A stretch of 64,000 nt of DNA, from the NCBI GenBank assembly GCA_021234155.1, contig JAJEKV010000011.1:20166677-20230676 (forward strand). Direction: 5' to 3'. A model generated the notes under the pieces. It was not told the DNA's origin. It saw only the letters and a program-made list of their open reading frames with translations, and made no database searches. A program made the position numbers and the translations under genes. The stretch comes from Isoetes taiwanensis. Lineage: Eukaryota; Streptophyta; Lycopodiopsida; Isoetales; Isoetaceae. Within the stretch, counting starts at the first letter, position 1. The number at the start of each line of letters is the position of its first letter. Below, one piece after another: positions 1 through 11,461 of the stretch.

Positions 1-1
1 T

Positions 2-2650
2 AGAAGTCTCAAACGCATCCTTCAATTTTTCCCATACTGAGCGAAGTTCTCTACAGTCCATGAGACAATGTTCAATTGTTTCTACTTCTTGCCCACACAT
101 TGGGCAACTCGGTGATACATCACTGTTGAACCTGCTCACTAATATGTTGACCCTGATTGCTCTATGGAAAATTTGCCATAATAGTGTGGATACCTTTGGT
201 GGCAGGTGGCTCCTCCAGATCCCTTTCCACACTTGAGTGACTTGGTCATCTTCTAATGTTAACTCCCATTGAGAGGGAAGACTTATCACTTCATTCACAT
301 GCAGAATCTTGTATGCCTTTGAAACAAACTGTTTTTTGTTAAGATTTTCGCGAGGTAGGCAGAACGCACCTACTTGTGGGGTCGCATAAGGCGGAATATT
401 GTCCCGTACCATGCTCCAAATTCTCTTATCTTGCGTTCTCAAGTTAAACTTATCTTGGAATGACTCCCAGGAACACTGCACTCCGCATCGATACCAATCT
501 CCAATGCAAGATACACCCGCCCCAATCCATCTGTTTTGGGTTCTTTTGTTCACCACCGAGAAAAGTGGCACCCGGCCTCTATTGGTTTCCACCTGTAACC
601 ACCACAAGGGCATGGACACAGAAGTACAATTTTTGATATCCAGGCGCCACAGAACTTTCACTGTCTCCCAAGCTCTTAATAATCCTTTAAGAAAAGGTGA
701 GGCTCCTGCGTATGGTCTCAATTTATAAAAGAGGGCCCAGGGCAGATCTGCTTTATGAAATGATTTTCCACAAGGCGTACAATGAGTTAGAGATTGTTTT
801 AGAAGCTCAAGGCCAGGAGATTTCGAGTCCTGCTGAAGAATTTCCCACATGAATTTGCAAACAAGGATCTTACTGTGCAACTTGAAGTCAAGCATTCCTA
901 ATCCCCCATTAAATTTGGATCTCAAACACTTTTCCCATGCAACTTTGACATTTGCCCCCTCTTCATTACCGCCCCAGACAAAGTTTCTCACTATTTTTGA
1001 TAACTCTGCTAGCTTTGACTCAGGAGCCAACAACACCGATGCAGCATAAATGTGAGTACTGCTAAGCACTGACTTAGCTACAACTATCCTTCCTGCCATG
1101 GAGAGCTTACTAATCCTCCACCATCTCAAATGTTTGTCTAAACTGAGCAAGATCTCATCCCAAATGTTTGAAGATAAGGTGCATACCCCGATTGAAATGC
1201 CGAGCAACTTTGACGAAGACCCAACAGGAGTTATAGTCCAAGGAAAAGTGGTAACATGAGTCGGGAGAGGCTCATCTAATGGCCAAACAGCTGCACATTT
1301 GTTCCAATTGAGAAAACAACCTGATGCTATAGAGAAAGAATCCAATAGTTGTTTAGCATTCAAGAGATTATCTTCCGAGGCTTCTAGGAATAGAAAAGTA
1401 TCATCGGCGTATTGGTTACAGATTTGTTGCGATCCATCTGTCATCTGTAGCCCTGTTATAACCCTATCTTCCACTGCTGCCAGTAGCACTTGAGATAGTC
1501 CTTCTGCAACAATGTTAAAAAGGAAAGGTGCCAAGGGGCATCCTTGTCTAATGCCCCTGCTTACATCAAAAATAGGTGAGGTCTCCCCTAAAACTACCAC
1601 AGATGCACGCGATGATTTCAACAGCTTTGCAACAATATTAGTGAATTCCTGTCCACAGCCAAAAGCAAGCAGCATCTTTTCCAGAAAGGACCAGCTCACA
1701 CTGTCATATGCCTTCTTAAAATCAAGCTTTAAATAAAGCACTTTTTGGCGTGTCTTTCTCGCCCAATGTATGCCTTCAAAAGCAGCCGCAATATTACTCA
1801 GAATACTTCTGCCTGGAATAAATCCTGATTGAACGTCAGATATATGCTCCACCAAAATAGGTTTTAGTTTTTCCGCGTAACCTTTTGCTATAATTTTGTA
1901 GAAGGTTGACAACAATGTAATAGGTCTCCAGTCCGCTATGGACTTCGGTTCCTTCACCTTTGGGATTAATGTGATACATCAAGTGTTTAGTCTGTTATCA
2001 AGCTTATCTGCTTGAAGAAAGTCCTGATAAGCATTGTATACAAGAGGCTGTACCCATTCCCAATATTCCTGAAAGAATTCTGCTGGAATGCCATCTAGAC
2101 CTGGGCATTTATTTTTGGCCAGAGAGTAGACAGCCTCACGCATCTCTTCAATGGACAACGGTTGTCCGAGTTGTTCCCTTTGCACAGAAGATACTTTAGA
2201 TACAACTTTGGAAAGAATTAGCTCTTCAAAGCAATCTTGAAAATTTATGTTTTTCTTCTTGAAGAAATCTTCAAAATGCTTAGAAACAAACTCCTTCACC
2301 TGTTGTGGGTTCCGGATAATGGATCCATCCTCCACCTGCACTGAGGACAATATGGCTGCTTGTTTCCTCTGCTTTGCAACTCTAAAAAAGAAACCTGTAC
2401 ATTTGTCACCTTCCTTGATCCATGTCAGTCCTGCTTTAACTTTAGCTTGTTTAATTTTGATTTGTTCTATTCTCTTAATTTTCTCTAGGACTATTTTTTC
2501 CCTTTCGCCTGAGCCAGTATTAGTTCTTCTAAGCTCTATCAATTCTTTATAGAGTGAATCCAATAGAGCATTTTCCTCGGCCACCTTATTACGACCCCAC
2601 ACCTTAGCAAAATTTTTAATTGCTGCTAAAGCCGCAATCATTGCTTCCAT
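2..2650 (-). pseudogene. LINE ORF2: reverse transcriptase and zf-RVT part
   Basis: This is the RT half of ORF2, which copies LINE RNA at nicked chromosomal DNA. Reading right to left, the KCPGLDGIPAEFF block precedes a TGA at 1979-1981. The same frame then reopens (LIPKVKEP, DWRPITLL) and I find no stop to position 2. The catalytic YADD motif is encoded at about 1400-1411 and is followed by FLFLE. The last 500 bases encode the zf-RVT tail, with a C..C..H..C pattern near CPMCGQEVETIEHC. The single in-frame TGA is the only break in this part. Upstream, between EN and RT (2651-2785), there are further stops and an apparent indel. Confidence 0.88.
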
Positions 2651-2782
2651 TCCCTGTTTATTTCTACTGGCCGTTGTCCAAATCTGCTTACATTGATCTT
2701 TAAAATCTGTGTCCTTCGAATCTAGGGTTCACCAAGACCGCCTTTAATGGTTTAGAGGTACTAACTCTAGAGGAGCATATAA

Positions 2783-3499
2783 TCATGGATTATGATCCGA
2801 AATAGAGTTCTCTAGAAGATTACGACCAGACAAAGGACATGACATGTTTTTTTCTTGCAAGACCTGAGAGCTTACATAGCACCTGTCGTGCCGTGCATAT
2901 GCCCTGCCATCGCCAATCCACCCATTACACCATGTGAAGCCTGGATCTCCCTGTAGTTCCGTGAATCCCAATTCATTAAGCATGCTCAGCCATTGTTCCC
3001 TTTCAAATCCATGCACAACTTCGGTCCCACCTCCATATCTATCATTACTACTTTCTACCATATTAAAATCCCCAACCATAATCCACCGTGTATCTCTGTC
3101 ATAATTTTTCAGTCTGTTCTTCACATTGGCCCATAAGGAAGCTCTTTGCCTGGATTGATTATGTGCATAAATATTTATCACTCCCCACTTTTTACCATGA
3201 GCATACCAAGTAACTATTGCACACCTTCCAAAATTATCTGTATATGTCGATAGAAGTTTCAATTGTTTTCTCCATGCAATAAAAGTTCCCGCACTAGAAC
3301 TGCCACTAGACGACATGATACCCATATAATCTTTTCCTAGTAAGTTAAGCAGGACCCCAACTTCTTCCTTCTTACATTTATGTTCCTGAAAACAAACGAT
3401 ATCTGGGGAAATTTTTTTCAACGCTAGAGATAACCTACTGCCTTTGGCCTCAGAGGATTTTACCCCCCTGATATTCCAGCTAAGGATTTTATATTCCAT
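2783..3499 (-). pseudogene. LINE ORF2: AP-type endonuclease domain
   Basis: This is the N-terminal endonuclease of ORF2, which nicks target DNA to prime reverse transcription. It begins MEYKILSWNIRG and shows the family motifs in order: CFQEHK (metal-binding Glu), VINIYAHN, WIMVGDFNM (catalytic Asp/Asn) and a terminal SDHNP. It stops with TGA at 2783-2785 just where L1 proteins usually continue SDHxPL. The frame equals that of the RT segment, but two more stops and a likely indel separate them. About 238 codons, the usual length for this domain. Confidence 0.87.
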
Positions 3500-4837
3500 T
3501 AGAGAGCACATTCGATTGATTGGATGATGTTGTCTCATAGCACTGTTCTCCCAATCTTGGTATAACCCTCTTTTTTCTTGGCATTCCATCAATGAGATCT
3601 TCTATATTTTCATCCATTGGTAAATCTGCCCATCTGTTGTTATGCACTGGAAACTCCTCATTAGCAGCTTGATATTCTACTGCCATATACTCAATTGGTT
3701 CTTCCTCATTGTGATTCTCTACAGTTTCTCGCACATTAGAATAGTTATGACCTGTGAGATTTTTTATGACACCTCCTGAGTTAGGCAACCTCTTTCGCAT
3801 CTGATTTTTAATTCTGCCACCATTTCTGTGTTGTACTGTGGCCCACCCATCCTCATTCAATTGCCTCCTTTCTATTTTCGATGTTTACCTCTCGCTCTTG
3901 CTTCTTATCCAGTTCTGGGTTTCCTTTAGATGGTGAAAAAACATCACGTTTCATTTCACCTGAATTTAGATGATCCTTTCCCTTTTTTGCCCCATTTATC
4001 TCTGTTACCATTTCATCTGCTACTTTGACATTGTCGTGCTGCTTGGTTGTCTTTTCTACTGCTACTTTGACATTGCCTTGTGACTCTCTCCCGAACACAA
4101 AACACTCTTTCAGACCCTTAATTTCCATTGTGGGGAACATCCTTCTAATCTCCCATCCGTTTATGAGTTTTAACTTAAATAAGGAATAGTATGTCCCACT
4201 TCGCACGAGAGTGAATTGTGGAATGCCTTCCACTGCTGTAATGCCCACACAAATCCTTGGCCCCTTTGCAATCGAATGCGTTATGTATGTCCCCAGGTTC
4301 TTTGCTATGGCAATTAAAAATTCTGAGTCAAGCATATCCATTGGGAGTTGTTCTATCTCAAGCCAACAAGGAAGTTTAACAGCAGACAATTTATCTGGGG
4401 TGAAACCTGGAGTATAGTATTGATATAACACAAATTCCCCCGCGAAGCGGTCTACTCCCCTGGAGACTATCTTTTCCACCGCTTTCATCATCAAATAATA
4501 TTAGGAAAAATTACTTCCAATAGCTTTGATGCTCGAACTCATGGGATATTTAGAGCATCAAGATGCCTTGTGAGCCAGCTTTTGTAGTTTCCTCAGTAGT
4601 CCAAAAACCTCCCCGTGAAAGAATCCCACCAACGCCTTGAAATTAAATTTTCCATATTCCCCGATATGCCTTGAGTGGTTTATCTCTCAAGTACTTTAAG
4701 ATTGCCATATTCTCGTTCGACACCGCGCTTGAAGAAGCCGTTCCAGATTGGCATTGTGTTTTAGAAGGCGAGAATTCAAGGCCTCTTCTACTCTGCAAGC
4801 ACGGATTCATTTGGGACACCTTTCTTAATCCATTCAA
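3489..4837 (-). pseudogene. LINE ORF1, gag-like RNA-binding protein (DUF4283-like)
   Basis: This gag-like ORF1 is recognised by the plant LINE pattern in its middle part: KYLRDKPLKAYRG, then FAGEFVLYQYYTPGF, LPCWLEIEQLP and the KGPRICVGI segment. It is split over three frames: 4837-4643, 4494-3853 and 3860-3489, the last two overlapping by 8 bases. The C-terminal part is charged and low-complexity, and no clear CCHC knuckle is visible. The protein would coat LINE RNA in the RNP. Frameshifts make it a pseudogene unless they are sequence errors. Confidence 0.7.
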
Positions 4838-4862
4838 AAAAAATCGGGTCTTATAATTCTTT

Positions 4863-5198
4863 CTAAAGTATTGCCCCTGTTTCCAAAGTGGTTAAATTTT
4901 TATTTTCATTGTTGCTTACTTGAGAATCCATGTTTCCACAATTTTCCAGCCCCTCATGTTTACCATCGGTACAAAAAATCGTGGAATTGCTTACCTCTTT
5001 TTTATTCTTGCCGGACTTCTGGTCTATCTCCTCCAGCATTGTTCTTTCTTCTGCAATCATGCCATTCTTCACTATAGCCGCTTCATTCTGCCTCACCATA
5101 GCCGTTTCATTCTGTCCCTTCTGTCCTTGTAAGCCCCAAGTACCTGTGCCTCGGTCAATCTCTCTGCCTTCGATTTTTCCTGTTCCATAACTAGTCAC
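4863..5198 (-). pseudogene. Probable N-terminal part of LINE ORF1
   Basis: A 111-codon minus-strand frame rich in E, K, N and Q lies directly upstream of the DUF4283-like part, in the position expected for the poorly conserved ORF1 N-terminus. I recognise no domain. The assignment rests on position and orientation only. Confidence 0.4.
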
Positions 5199-5415
5199 TG
5201 CAGGTGTCCGAGTGCAAAGAATACCCTGGGCAGGGCTCGTGAGCCCCGATCTTCTTACCTGTGAGCCGCCGCCAGGGGGTTTTCGCCGGTGCCGCTACCG
5301 TGGGGTTTTCCCCTGTCATTTACCTCGGCCTACCGTCCCCGCACCACCGACATCTTCTCTTCCCTCTTTTTCGAACCAGAGCTACCTATATGGAGAGTTG
5401 ATAGAACCACAATAA
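5199..5415 (-). other. LINE 5' UTR (GC-rich)
   Basis: A GC-rich stretch upstream of ORF1 on the minus strand, containing CCGCCGCC-type runs typical of plant L1 leaders. The boundary at about 5415 is a composition change into AT-rich DNA, not a mapped end. Confidence 0.4.
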
Positions 5416-5682
5416 AATGATTCAATATGTCTAGGATAATATAATCATTATTGAGCAAACCTTTTTGCAAGTTGCATAAGGGGTTAGGTGAGAAACACCA
5501 TTTGCTAGATCATTGATAAGACCCCTCTAAAGGATGCCTATCCATTACATGTGTTCTTGGATGGGCCTCTGTGAAGGTCCCATAAGGAAGGCTCATATAT
5601 AAAGGGGCAATGATGATGTGGGGCATAAGTATTGCGCTAGGAGTTCAATACATATAGGGCTGAGTAATACATATAAGGGGTA

Positions 5683-5773
5683 GATAACACCATGGTTCGA
5701 GAGTGTTACACCTCCAGTAAAACATGAGCCATGTTTTATTGGAGGTGTAATAATCTCGGACCAGGGTGTTATC
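5683..5773. repeat. 91-bp imperfect palindrome
   Basis: The left arm starts GATAACACCATGGTTCGAGA and the right arm ends with its near-complement CCAGGGTGTTATC. The arms meet at a 4-5 base loop around 5726 (AACATG-agc-CATGTT). The two arms are about 43 bases with a few mismatches. It could be a small foldback MITE or encode a hairpin RNA. Confidence 0.8.
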
Positions 5774-5810
5774 TTCCTTCACACCTCGTCGTGAGAGTTT
5801 TGTATAAGGG

Positions 5811-5899
5811 AAAGACTCTTTACCTGCAATTAAAGTGTGCCGATGCGCGGAGCGCGGAGGCACACTTGACAGCCCGGAATTGCAGGTAAGGAGTCTTTG
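5811..5899. repeat. 89-bp nested inverted repeat
   Basis: The outer arms are AAAGACTCTTTACCTGCAAT (5811 on) and its complement ending GGAGTCTTT (to about 5899). Inside them a second pair, AAGTGTGCC and GGCACACTT, flanks a GCGCGGAGCGCG core. The outer motif AATTGCAGGTA recurs singly near 5970. It lies 38 bp from the palindrome at 5683-5773. Confidence 0.8.
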
Positions 5900-6270
5900 G
5901 CATAACGTGAAGGCAGGTTAGATGCAATCCAGGCGGGCAAAAACAAAGAATCGTGGGTAGAATCATTAGAATTGCAGGTAGAAACAACAGAATCGGGGTA
6001 GAAACCCACTGCGGTAAAAACTCGCTATCAAGTAAAAAAAACAGAGAATCCACTTTTGTGCCCAATCAAAAATTTTGAGGGACATTCTTTAAAAGAAATG
6101 TTGCCACGCGGTGCATCGTGGGTTGGCTCCGCGGGCCCGGATTGCATCTAATCGCACTTTTACGGGTCGCGGCAATCACCATCGAAATTGACGGGATGGT
6201 TTATTTGATAAAACCTTAGGGATTTATGAAGTAGTAGTGTGCTACTATGGCTCCACTAAAGCAGAGGCTA

Positions 6271-6463
6271 AGGCTACGCTCCCATGAAATGCACCGGACT
6301 TCAAATTTCTTGTCGGGGCTTAAAGTCGAGCCAGCCCCCATGTTCATATTTTGAGGTCAACTTCCAAGTGTGGCTTGGATTTTTCAGAAATGGAGGGGGT
6401 TTCAACTCTCCTGCTAATTGCCTTAATCTTGGAGTCCCATTGAGGCGCATGGGAACGTAGCCT
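6271..6463. repeat. Inverted repeat pair with 160-bp spacer
   Basis: AGGCTACGCTCCCATG at 6271-6286 is matched in reverse by CATGGGAACGTAGCCT at 6448-6463, with one mismatch. This may be the termini of a short non-autonomous element. The surrounding stretch 5900-7120 holds no other feature I can support. Confidence 0.55.
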
Positions 6464-7129
6464 AAGATTGGTCTCAGCCATTAGGGGCTGGTTGCTAAGC
6501 CCATTATAAAGTACTTGAACGTAGATAGCGATATACGTCTGCCGCCAAAATACACACACACCGTAGACGCATACCGCTTTTTTAGCGTGGACTACCCGTG
6601 GTCAACGCTACCTTCGCCAATGTTTTTCGCCTTCCGCAATCCCTCTCTTTCCTTTCTAAACAAACCAGCCTTACTTGGTCAGTCTTAACCATGATTTCTT
6701 CACGTTAATCCAATCACGAGCGCGTTCTTCAAATCCCTCGCTACCCATATTCTCGCCTACCTTCTTCAGAACACATGGAATGCGAGATAAGCGTAATCAA
6801 AGATATGTTTATTATAACGCTTCACCTACTTTTAGTGCAATGAAGTCTTGGGTTCAGAATCGGCAGTGGTTTGATCTCAAACTATTTATTCCGTAAGATT
6901 TTGGTTCTTAGTTTTCAAGACCGATTGTGGAGTGAAAGAAGGCATTGAAGGCTGAAATGCAAATTCAAAGAGGGTTTTTATTGCTACTTCATATTGCTTT
7001 TCCAAAGTGAAATGATTTTCTCTAGTTGGTGGACATGGAGCAGCTCAAAGACGTAGACTATTAGTCCAAGTTCACAATCTTCCTGTGTAGTTAGACATCC
7101 AAAGCCGCCGCCATTGAAAGCCCTCGTGA

Positions 7130-9220
7130 CCGCTTCAAGGGTGGAAAGGGAAGCAAGTTAGTTGAAGAGGCAAGTCGAGAAAAAAGGGGCTGTTGGCAAG
7201 AGGCTTATACCAAATTGTTTTCAAATTGTAGAGATATACTCGTAAATGAAGACCAAAAGTTCAATGGCTTATCACCACAAACCGCTTTTTTGCAAGTTCG
7301 GGAAGCCTACGCTGAAGCCATGTCCTCCCGAACGACACGTGAAGGAATGCACCAAGTCCCCGACAGAGCATAATCATCAAATTCTTCTCAATTTCTTTTC
7401 CGACACCGCATCTATGTGCCATTACATCCGCTTAAGAGATTTCTCCTCTTCATCCTTTTCGTTAAGGGAGCATCTCCCGATGATTATGGGATTAGCAACC
7501 TTTACATCAAAAAAAATTATGAAATACATGTCCGATTTCCACTTCGTTGTTTACATCAATTAGCAAACCGGGGAGATATTTGTTTTATACTCCAATAGGT
7601 TAGCATCATAAATTATATGGTGCAAGCTAGACAATCTAATGTTAGAGTTTGATATATATTTTACGTAGTTTAGACTTTCAAAATGGAGACCGAGGAACTT
7701 GTGATAGACTTAAAAAATCGCCCATTGGGTGGAAGCGAGGTTACATGTAATGCGTAATCAGCAGAGTCAATTCTTCACCAAATGATAAAAATTGTAGGAA
7801 TGCAAAAGAAGTTACAAGAAGAATATACAACAATGGAGGATAGCATAGAAGAAATGCAAAGAAACTATTGGTCGTGGTTTATCTAGCTTGAAAGGCTATG
7901 CCGAACAAGCAAGTAAACAACTCTCGATGTCACGACCACTGTAAGATCTTCTTGAGCAAAGAAGAAAAACCGAAGTTATCAACAACAAGTGCTTACAGAA
8001 AACTTAGAAAAGGATATGTTAGCTCTTATGAGTAGAGCATCCGACATTGATAGCACAAAGAAGCAATCTTTGACCCGCAAGAGCAATTACTAGCAGACAA
8101 GACTTAGCAATGTCAAGTCTTCAAACACTTCATCGGGCCAGTAATTAAGTGCGCTTTGAAGAAAGTAGATCATCTCTTCAAGATCTATCAAATCAAGCAA
8201 GGCTACATCAACAACAATTCAGTATGCGGTAACTCGACTTGGAGCAGATCCATCACAAGTTAGCGTATGTTCTTCTTCTATTTTACATGCTCAGTTTGTT
8301 ACCACTGATGCATATAAATACATAGTGTGGAGATGCCTACATTATTAAGGGAACATAGAAATTTGCACACTCGACAGCTTTTAATTGCAGGAGGAGTTTG
8401 GGACTAAACAAGTCGCCGTTTCTCTTCTCTTGAGCGATTATTTGCATTACACAGAGCAATTTTACTTGAGGCCCGCGTCATAAGAAGTTTCTTTTTCTAT
8501 GTGCCCATTTCTATATTTATCTACATGATTACAGGAGCTCGACAAACACATGGAGCTAGAGCGCTTTTTTATTTTGGTATGCAATCTGGGATGTTTTATG
8601 CAATGATCCGATACATGAAAGATTGACTAGTCGCTTGTCAATGTCTTTGCGTGCTTGTGCACTTGTTTTGCGCTTGAGTTTTACTTCATACGTTTGCGCA
8701 GGATTGACCCTTTAAAACGAGATCTTTCTGGACAAGAGCAACATTTGCTTCTATAGGAGCATTATATTTGATATACATGGCCCTCAATTTTAAGTAATAT
8801 GTTTCATTATTTATACTATGTTCTAGTCATGCCGTAGTAGCAACTAAATGGAACCAATGTCGCCAGAGACTATTCATCACCGAAGTTACCAAATACCGCT
8901 TGATATCCGTGAGAATGATACAAAGGGATAGGGATGCATACTATCAATTCTCTCATAACCACCCTTTGCATGACAACTCTTGTGACAAATTATTTAATGT
9001 GGAAAGAGTGTTTGAATACATAGCATGATTGATATTCCAGGTTGCCCTCAATATCTTGAAAGTGAATATAACCATGATGATGAACAAAATGATCCCGACC
9101 ATATCCTCTTCCTCTTCGATCATTACACAAGATGAAAATATATCAGCAGATGAAGATCATGGGTGCTACGATCTGCGGCTGTTAACCATAAATGTCTCTT
9201 TTGCTTCCCAAATTGTTGGT
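7130..9220 (+). pseudogene. GEX1-like: GEX1/KAR5-type nuclear-fusion gene, decayed
   Basis: GEX1 (KAR5/Brambleberry family) is a nuclear-envelope protein needed for nuclear fusion at fertilisation. In frame pieces from left to right I see: RGCWQEAYTKLFSNCRDIL (about 7190-7245); a Cys-containing N-terminal segment with KPCPPERHVKEC and NFFSDTASMCH (7290-7430); coiled-coil remnants METEELVIDLKN (7683 on), SLKGYAEQASKQLS (about 7890) and FEESRSSLQDLSNQARLHQQQ (about 8157-8220); then LERLFALHRAILLEARVIRSFFFYVPISIFIYM (about 8430-8535, membrane segment). The piece GARQTHGARALFYFG follows a TTACAG acceptor-like site. Pieces lie in different frames with stops between them. Some gaps could be introns, but TAA/TAG inside conserved coiled coil argues for a pseudogene. 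Confidence 0.7.
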
Positions 9221-10460
9221 ATTCTTTGTGTATATGCAAATTGTTAACAATTTTGTGGACTGCAGTGGAATGCAATGAATGCTATAGAATAAAGTGAATG
9301 TGACTCGCTTGGCATTTGAATGATTGCATCCATGCACAATAACTGCAATGTGTCCCGAACAAAGTCAAGTTTTTTTGCCAAGCTTTGTGGGTGCCCACTA
9401 AGTTGAACCTGTTATAAATGAAGATAAATTTTGTGCCCAAAGCTTTGTGCAGCTCCCAACGAATTGAAGATGTGACTATTTAACTTAAGTCAACCTTTTG
9501 CCTAAGCAATTGTACCTGTCATAAATCAAATCATACATGCTTCTGCAATTTCTACAATGCATCATAGCTATATAAATAGATCTGGCTTCCCTACAGTTTA
9601 TTGCATCCATATTATAACCCTGTAGTAGAGTCCTTACAATATATTTTAAAGCTCTTTAGCACGATCTGCACACAGGATCTCAAGTATCCAAAGTACTATC
9701 TGTTGCTTGGTATCTTTAAGCTTGTGCTAAAGATCTAGGAATTACTAGTTGGTATAGAACCCTTATGCAGGCTCAGCACAATTTAATCTGGTACAACAGG
9801 AACATATATATTTCTATTAATCTAGTGTAATAATAATTTATAGCAGATATTTCATCTCAGGTTACTAAGTGCCACGGGCCTCCAAATGGTTATGACGGTT
9901 ATACTACCACATAAGTACTTTTAACATTTGACATTTGTTAACCTGATTTAGTTAGCAAATACAGGAGATCACCATGTACAACCAACTCTATCCCACGAAA
10001 CTCTACCCTAGAAGCACTGCAACACAATCACAGCTCTAAAACAATACACATAAAACAACTTCCAACTGTGCCATTAATTTTTTTTTTCAGTCATATGCTA
10101 TAAAGCAAATCTTGATCCGCAATGAAATCATAAGCTAAACACTGGGTACACTTCCACAACCTGGATTTATACACATATAACAGAATTATATTGCCTTGCA
10201 AATGTGACAGATGATCAAAGGTTCATGTTAAACAAAAAGAACAATGAATATGCTTCAAAATTATGATTGATTCATCAAAGAAGTGACAGATGTGATTGAT
10301 GCAAGATCTGAAGATTGAGAAGCACCATATCAGGAAGCCAGAGGATGCTTAGGTCAGCAGATGAAGATCATGGGCCTGGACCACGAATGGTGAAGTAATT
10401 TAGGAACACTAAGAAGAATCCTGTGTGATATCCTGTGTGATATCCTGTGTGACACGAAAT
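9221..10460. other. AT-rich intergenic stretch
   Basis: No coding region, RNA gene or clear repeat is seen. At 10419-10452 the 13-base unit ATATCCTGTGTG is repeated about three times. The phrase TCAGCAGATGAAGATCATGGG occurs near both 9145 and 10360, suggesting a small dispersed duplication. Confidence 0.5.
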
Positions 10461-10482
10461 CCCATTGATTGTATATTCTCAT

Positions 10483-10977
10483 TCATTGAATAGGCTCAAG
10501 CAACTCATCAGAATCATAGCCAGCATGCAAAGCTTCGGCTGCCAAAGAAACTGCAGGGGCCTTGTTGTTCACTTCCTCATCATGCAAAGCTTCGGCTGCC
10601 AAAGAAACTGCAGGGGCCTTGTTGTTCACTTCCTCATCATGCAAAGCTTCGGCTGCCAAAGAAACTGCAGGGGCCTTGTTGTTCACTTCCTCATCATGCA
10701 AAGCTTCGGCTGCCAAAGAAACTGCAGGGGCCTTGTTGTTCACTTCCTCATCATGCAAAGCTTCGGCTGCAGCAGGGGCCTTGTTCAATTCCTCATAAAC
10801 ATCTAATGGATCTTCTTCACCACCACCAGCATCCTCAGCATCCTCAGCATTATCATTTGTCATGAAATAGATATCTTCTTTAAGTGAGTCTACATACCTT
10901 CTTTCAATCTCTTCTATTCGTCGAACTTCCAAGGATTTCTGTCTGTTCTCCATTGAAATGGGATTGGGCCGGTGCAT
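10483..10977 (-). CDS. Acidic protein with 19-residue tandem repeats
   Basis: An uninterrupted 164-codon frame starts at a true ATG (10977); a second Met at residue 9 is an alternative. Residues 1-50 are charged and possibly helical (MENRQKSLEVRRIEEIERRY), followed by an acidic stretch (NAEDAEDAGGGEEDP). From about residue 75 the unit EVNNKAPAVSLAAEALHDE repeats nearly perfectly, ending AGYDSDELLEPIQ. No known domain is recognised. The opposite strand is also open across the repeat, but only this strand has a plausible charged N-terminus. No TATA box reads in this direction. It may be a real small gene or a repeat artefact. Confidence 0.45.
   Translation of the reverse strand: MHRPNPISMENRQKSLEVRRIEEIERRYVDSLKEDIYFMTNDNAEDAEDAGGGEEDPLDVYEELNKAPAAAEALHDEEVNNKAPAVSLAAEALHDEEVNNKAPAVSLAAEALHDEEVNNKAPAVSLAAEALHDEEVNNKAPAVSLAAEALHAGYDSDELLEPIQ
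10525..10800. repeat. 57-bp minisatellite, 4 full and 1 partial copy
   Basis: Units starting ATGCAAAGCTTCGGCTGC begin at 10525, 10582, 10639, 10696 and 10753, exactly 57 bp apart. The first four are essentially identical and the last has lost about 10 bases. The period is a multiple of three, so every frame stays open through the array. Confidence 0.95.
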
Positions 10978-11097
10978 GTAGCTTGATGATCTTCGGCTAA
11001 AGAAGAGGATCGAAATGGAAAATAGGGAAGACGGATTCCTGCTATGGCGCCGCTCAAGCGGAATAAGGGCGAGATTCCCAGATCAATCTGTTCATGA

Positions 11098-11106
11098 ATA
11101 TAAATA
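11098..11106 (+). promoter_or_regulatory. TATA box, plus strand
   Basis: TATAAATAG in a GAATATAAATAGGG context is a canonical plant TATA box reading rightwards. It lies about 120 bp upstream of the ATG at 11221. Confidence 0.5.
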
Positions 11107-11220
11107 GGGCCCAAGAAAATGCCACAGAGATTTACAAGCTGCCGGAAGACAGAGCACCTGGCAGGACATCTGAGCTCCGCTCAGGAAATAAGGAAGGCCA
11201 GCGATCGAAACCAGAGAGAA

Positions 11221-11427
11221 ATGGCTCAGACAGTCCCAGGCAAGATGGATCAAAACGTTTTCGAGCTCCCAGCTATGGCGGAATTCATCTCGGTAAAAGA
11301 TTTTGGGGCTCCGCATGTAATTGGTTCCCACGATGTAGGAGGTACGAATCCCCTCGATGGTGACGTGGCGTTGTCTGGTTGGTTGTCCCTTGCTTTCGTA
11401 GATAGGTGCATCTGCATTCCGTATGCC
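11221..11427 (+). CDS. Short ORF or first exon of unknown gene
   Basis: The ATG at 11221 opens MAQTVPGKMDQNVFELPAMAEFIS, followed by a GTAAAAG donor-like site at about 11291. The frame runs on to a stop near 11427. A good TATA box sits 120 bp upstream. I do not recognise the protein. It may be the first exon of a gene whose remainder was lost to the foldback element at 11462-11560. Confidence 0.3.
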
Positions 11428-11461
11428 TGACCCTTTGAGTAGGCTCTAGTATAGGATCCCT

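Larger units (their letters stand above)
1..5415 (-). mobile_element. L1-type plant LINE, 3' end beyond window
   Basis: A non-LTR retrotransposon read on the minus strand. Its order is GC-rich 5' UTR (about 5200-5415), gag-like ORF1 (about 5198-3489), apurinic endonuclease (3499-2783), then reverse transcriptase and a C-terminal zf-RVT region (2650 to the window edge). The layout is that of plant L1 elements. The 3' end and poly(A) lie outside the window. ORF1 is frameshifted and ORF2 carries stops between EN and RT, so the copy is probably inactive. No target duplication can be checked because one end is missing. Confidence 0.9.

Noticed and set aside
4211-5415. Plus-strand ORFs over the LINE ORF1 region
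   Set aside because: Shadows of the minus-strand gag-like protein.
10465-10806. Plus-strand repeat protein (MQSFGCQRNCRG unit)
   Set aside because: It is the mirror frame of the 57-bp array, with no non-repeat protein-like part.
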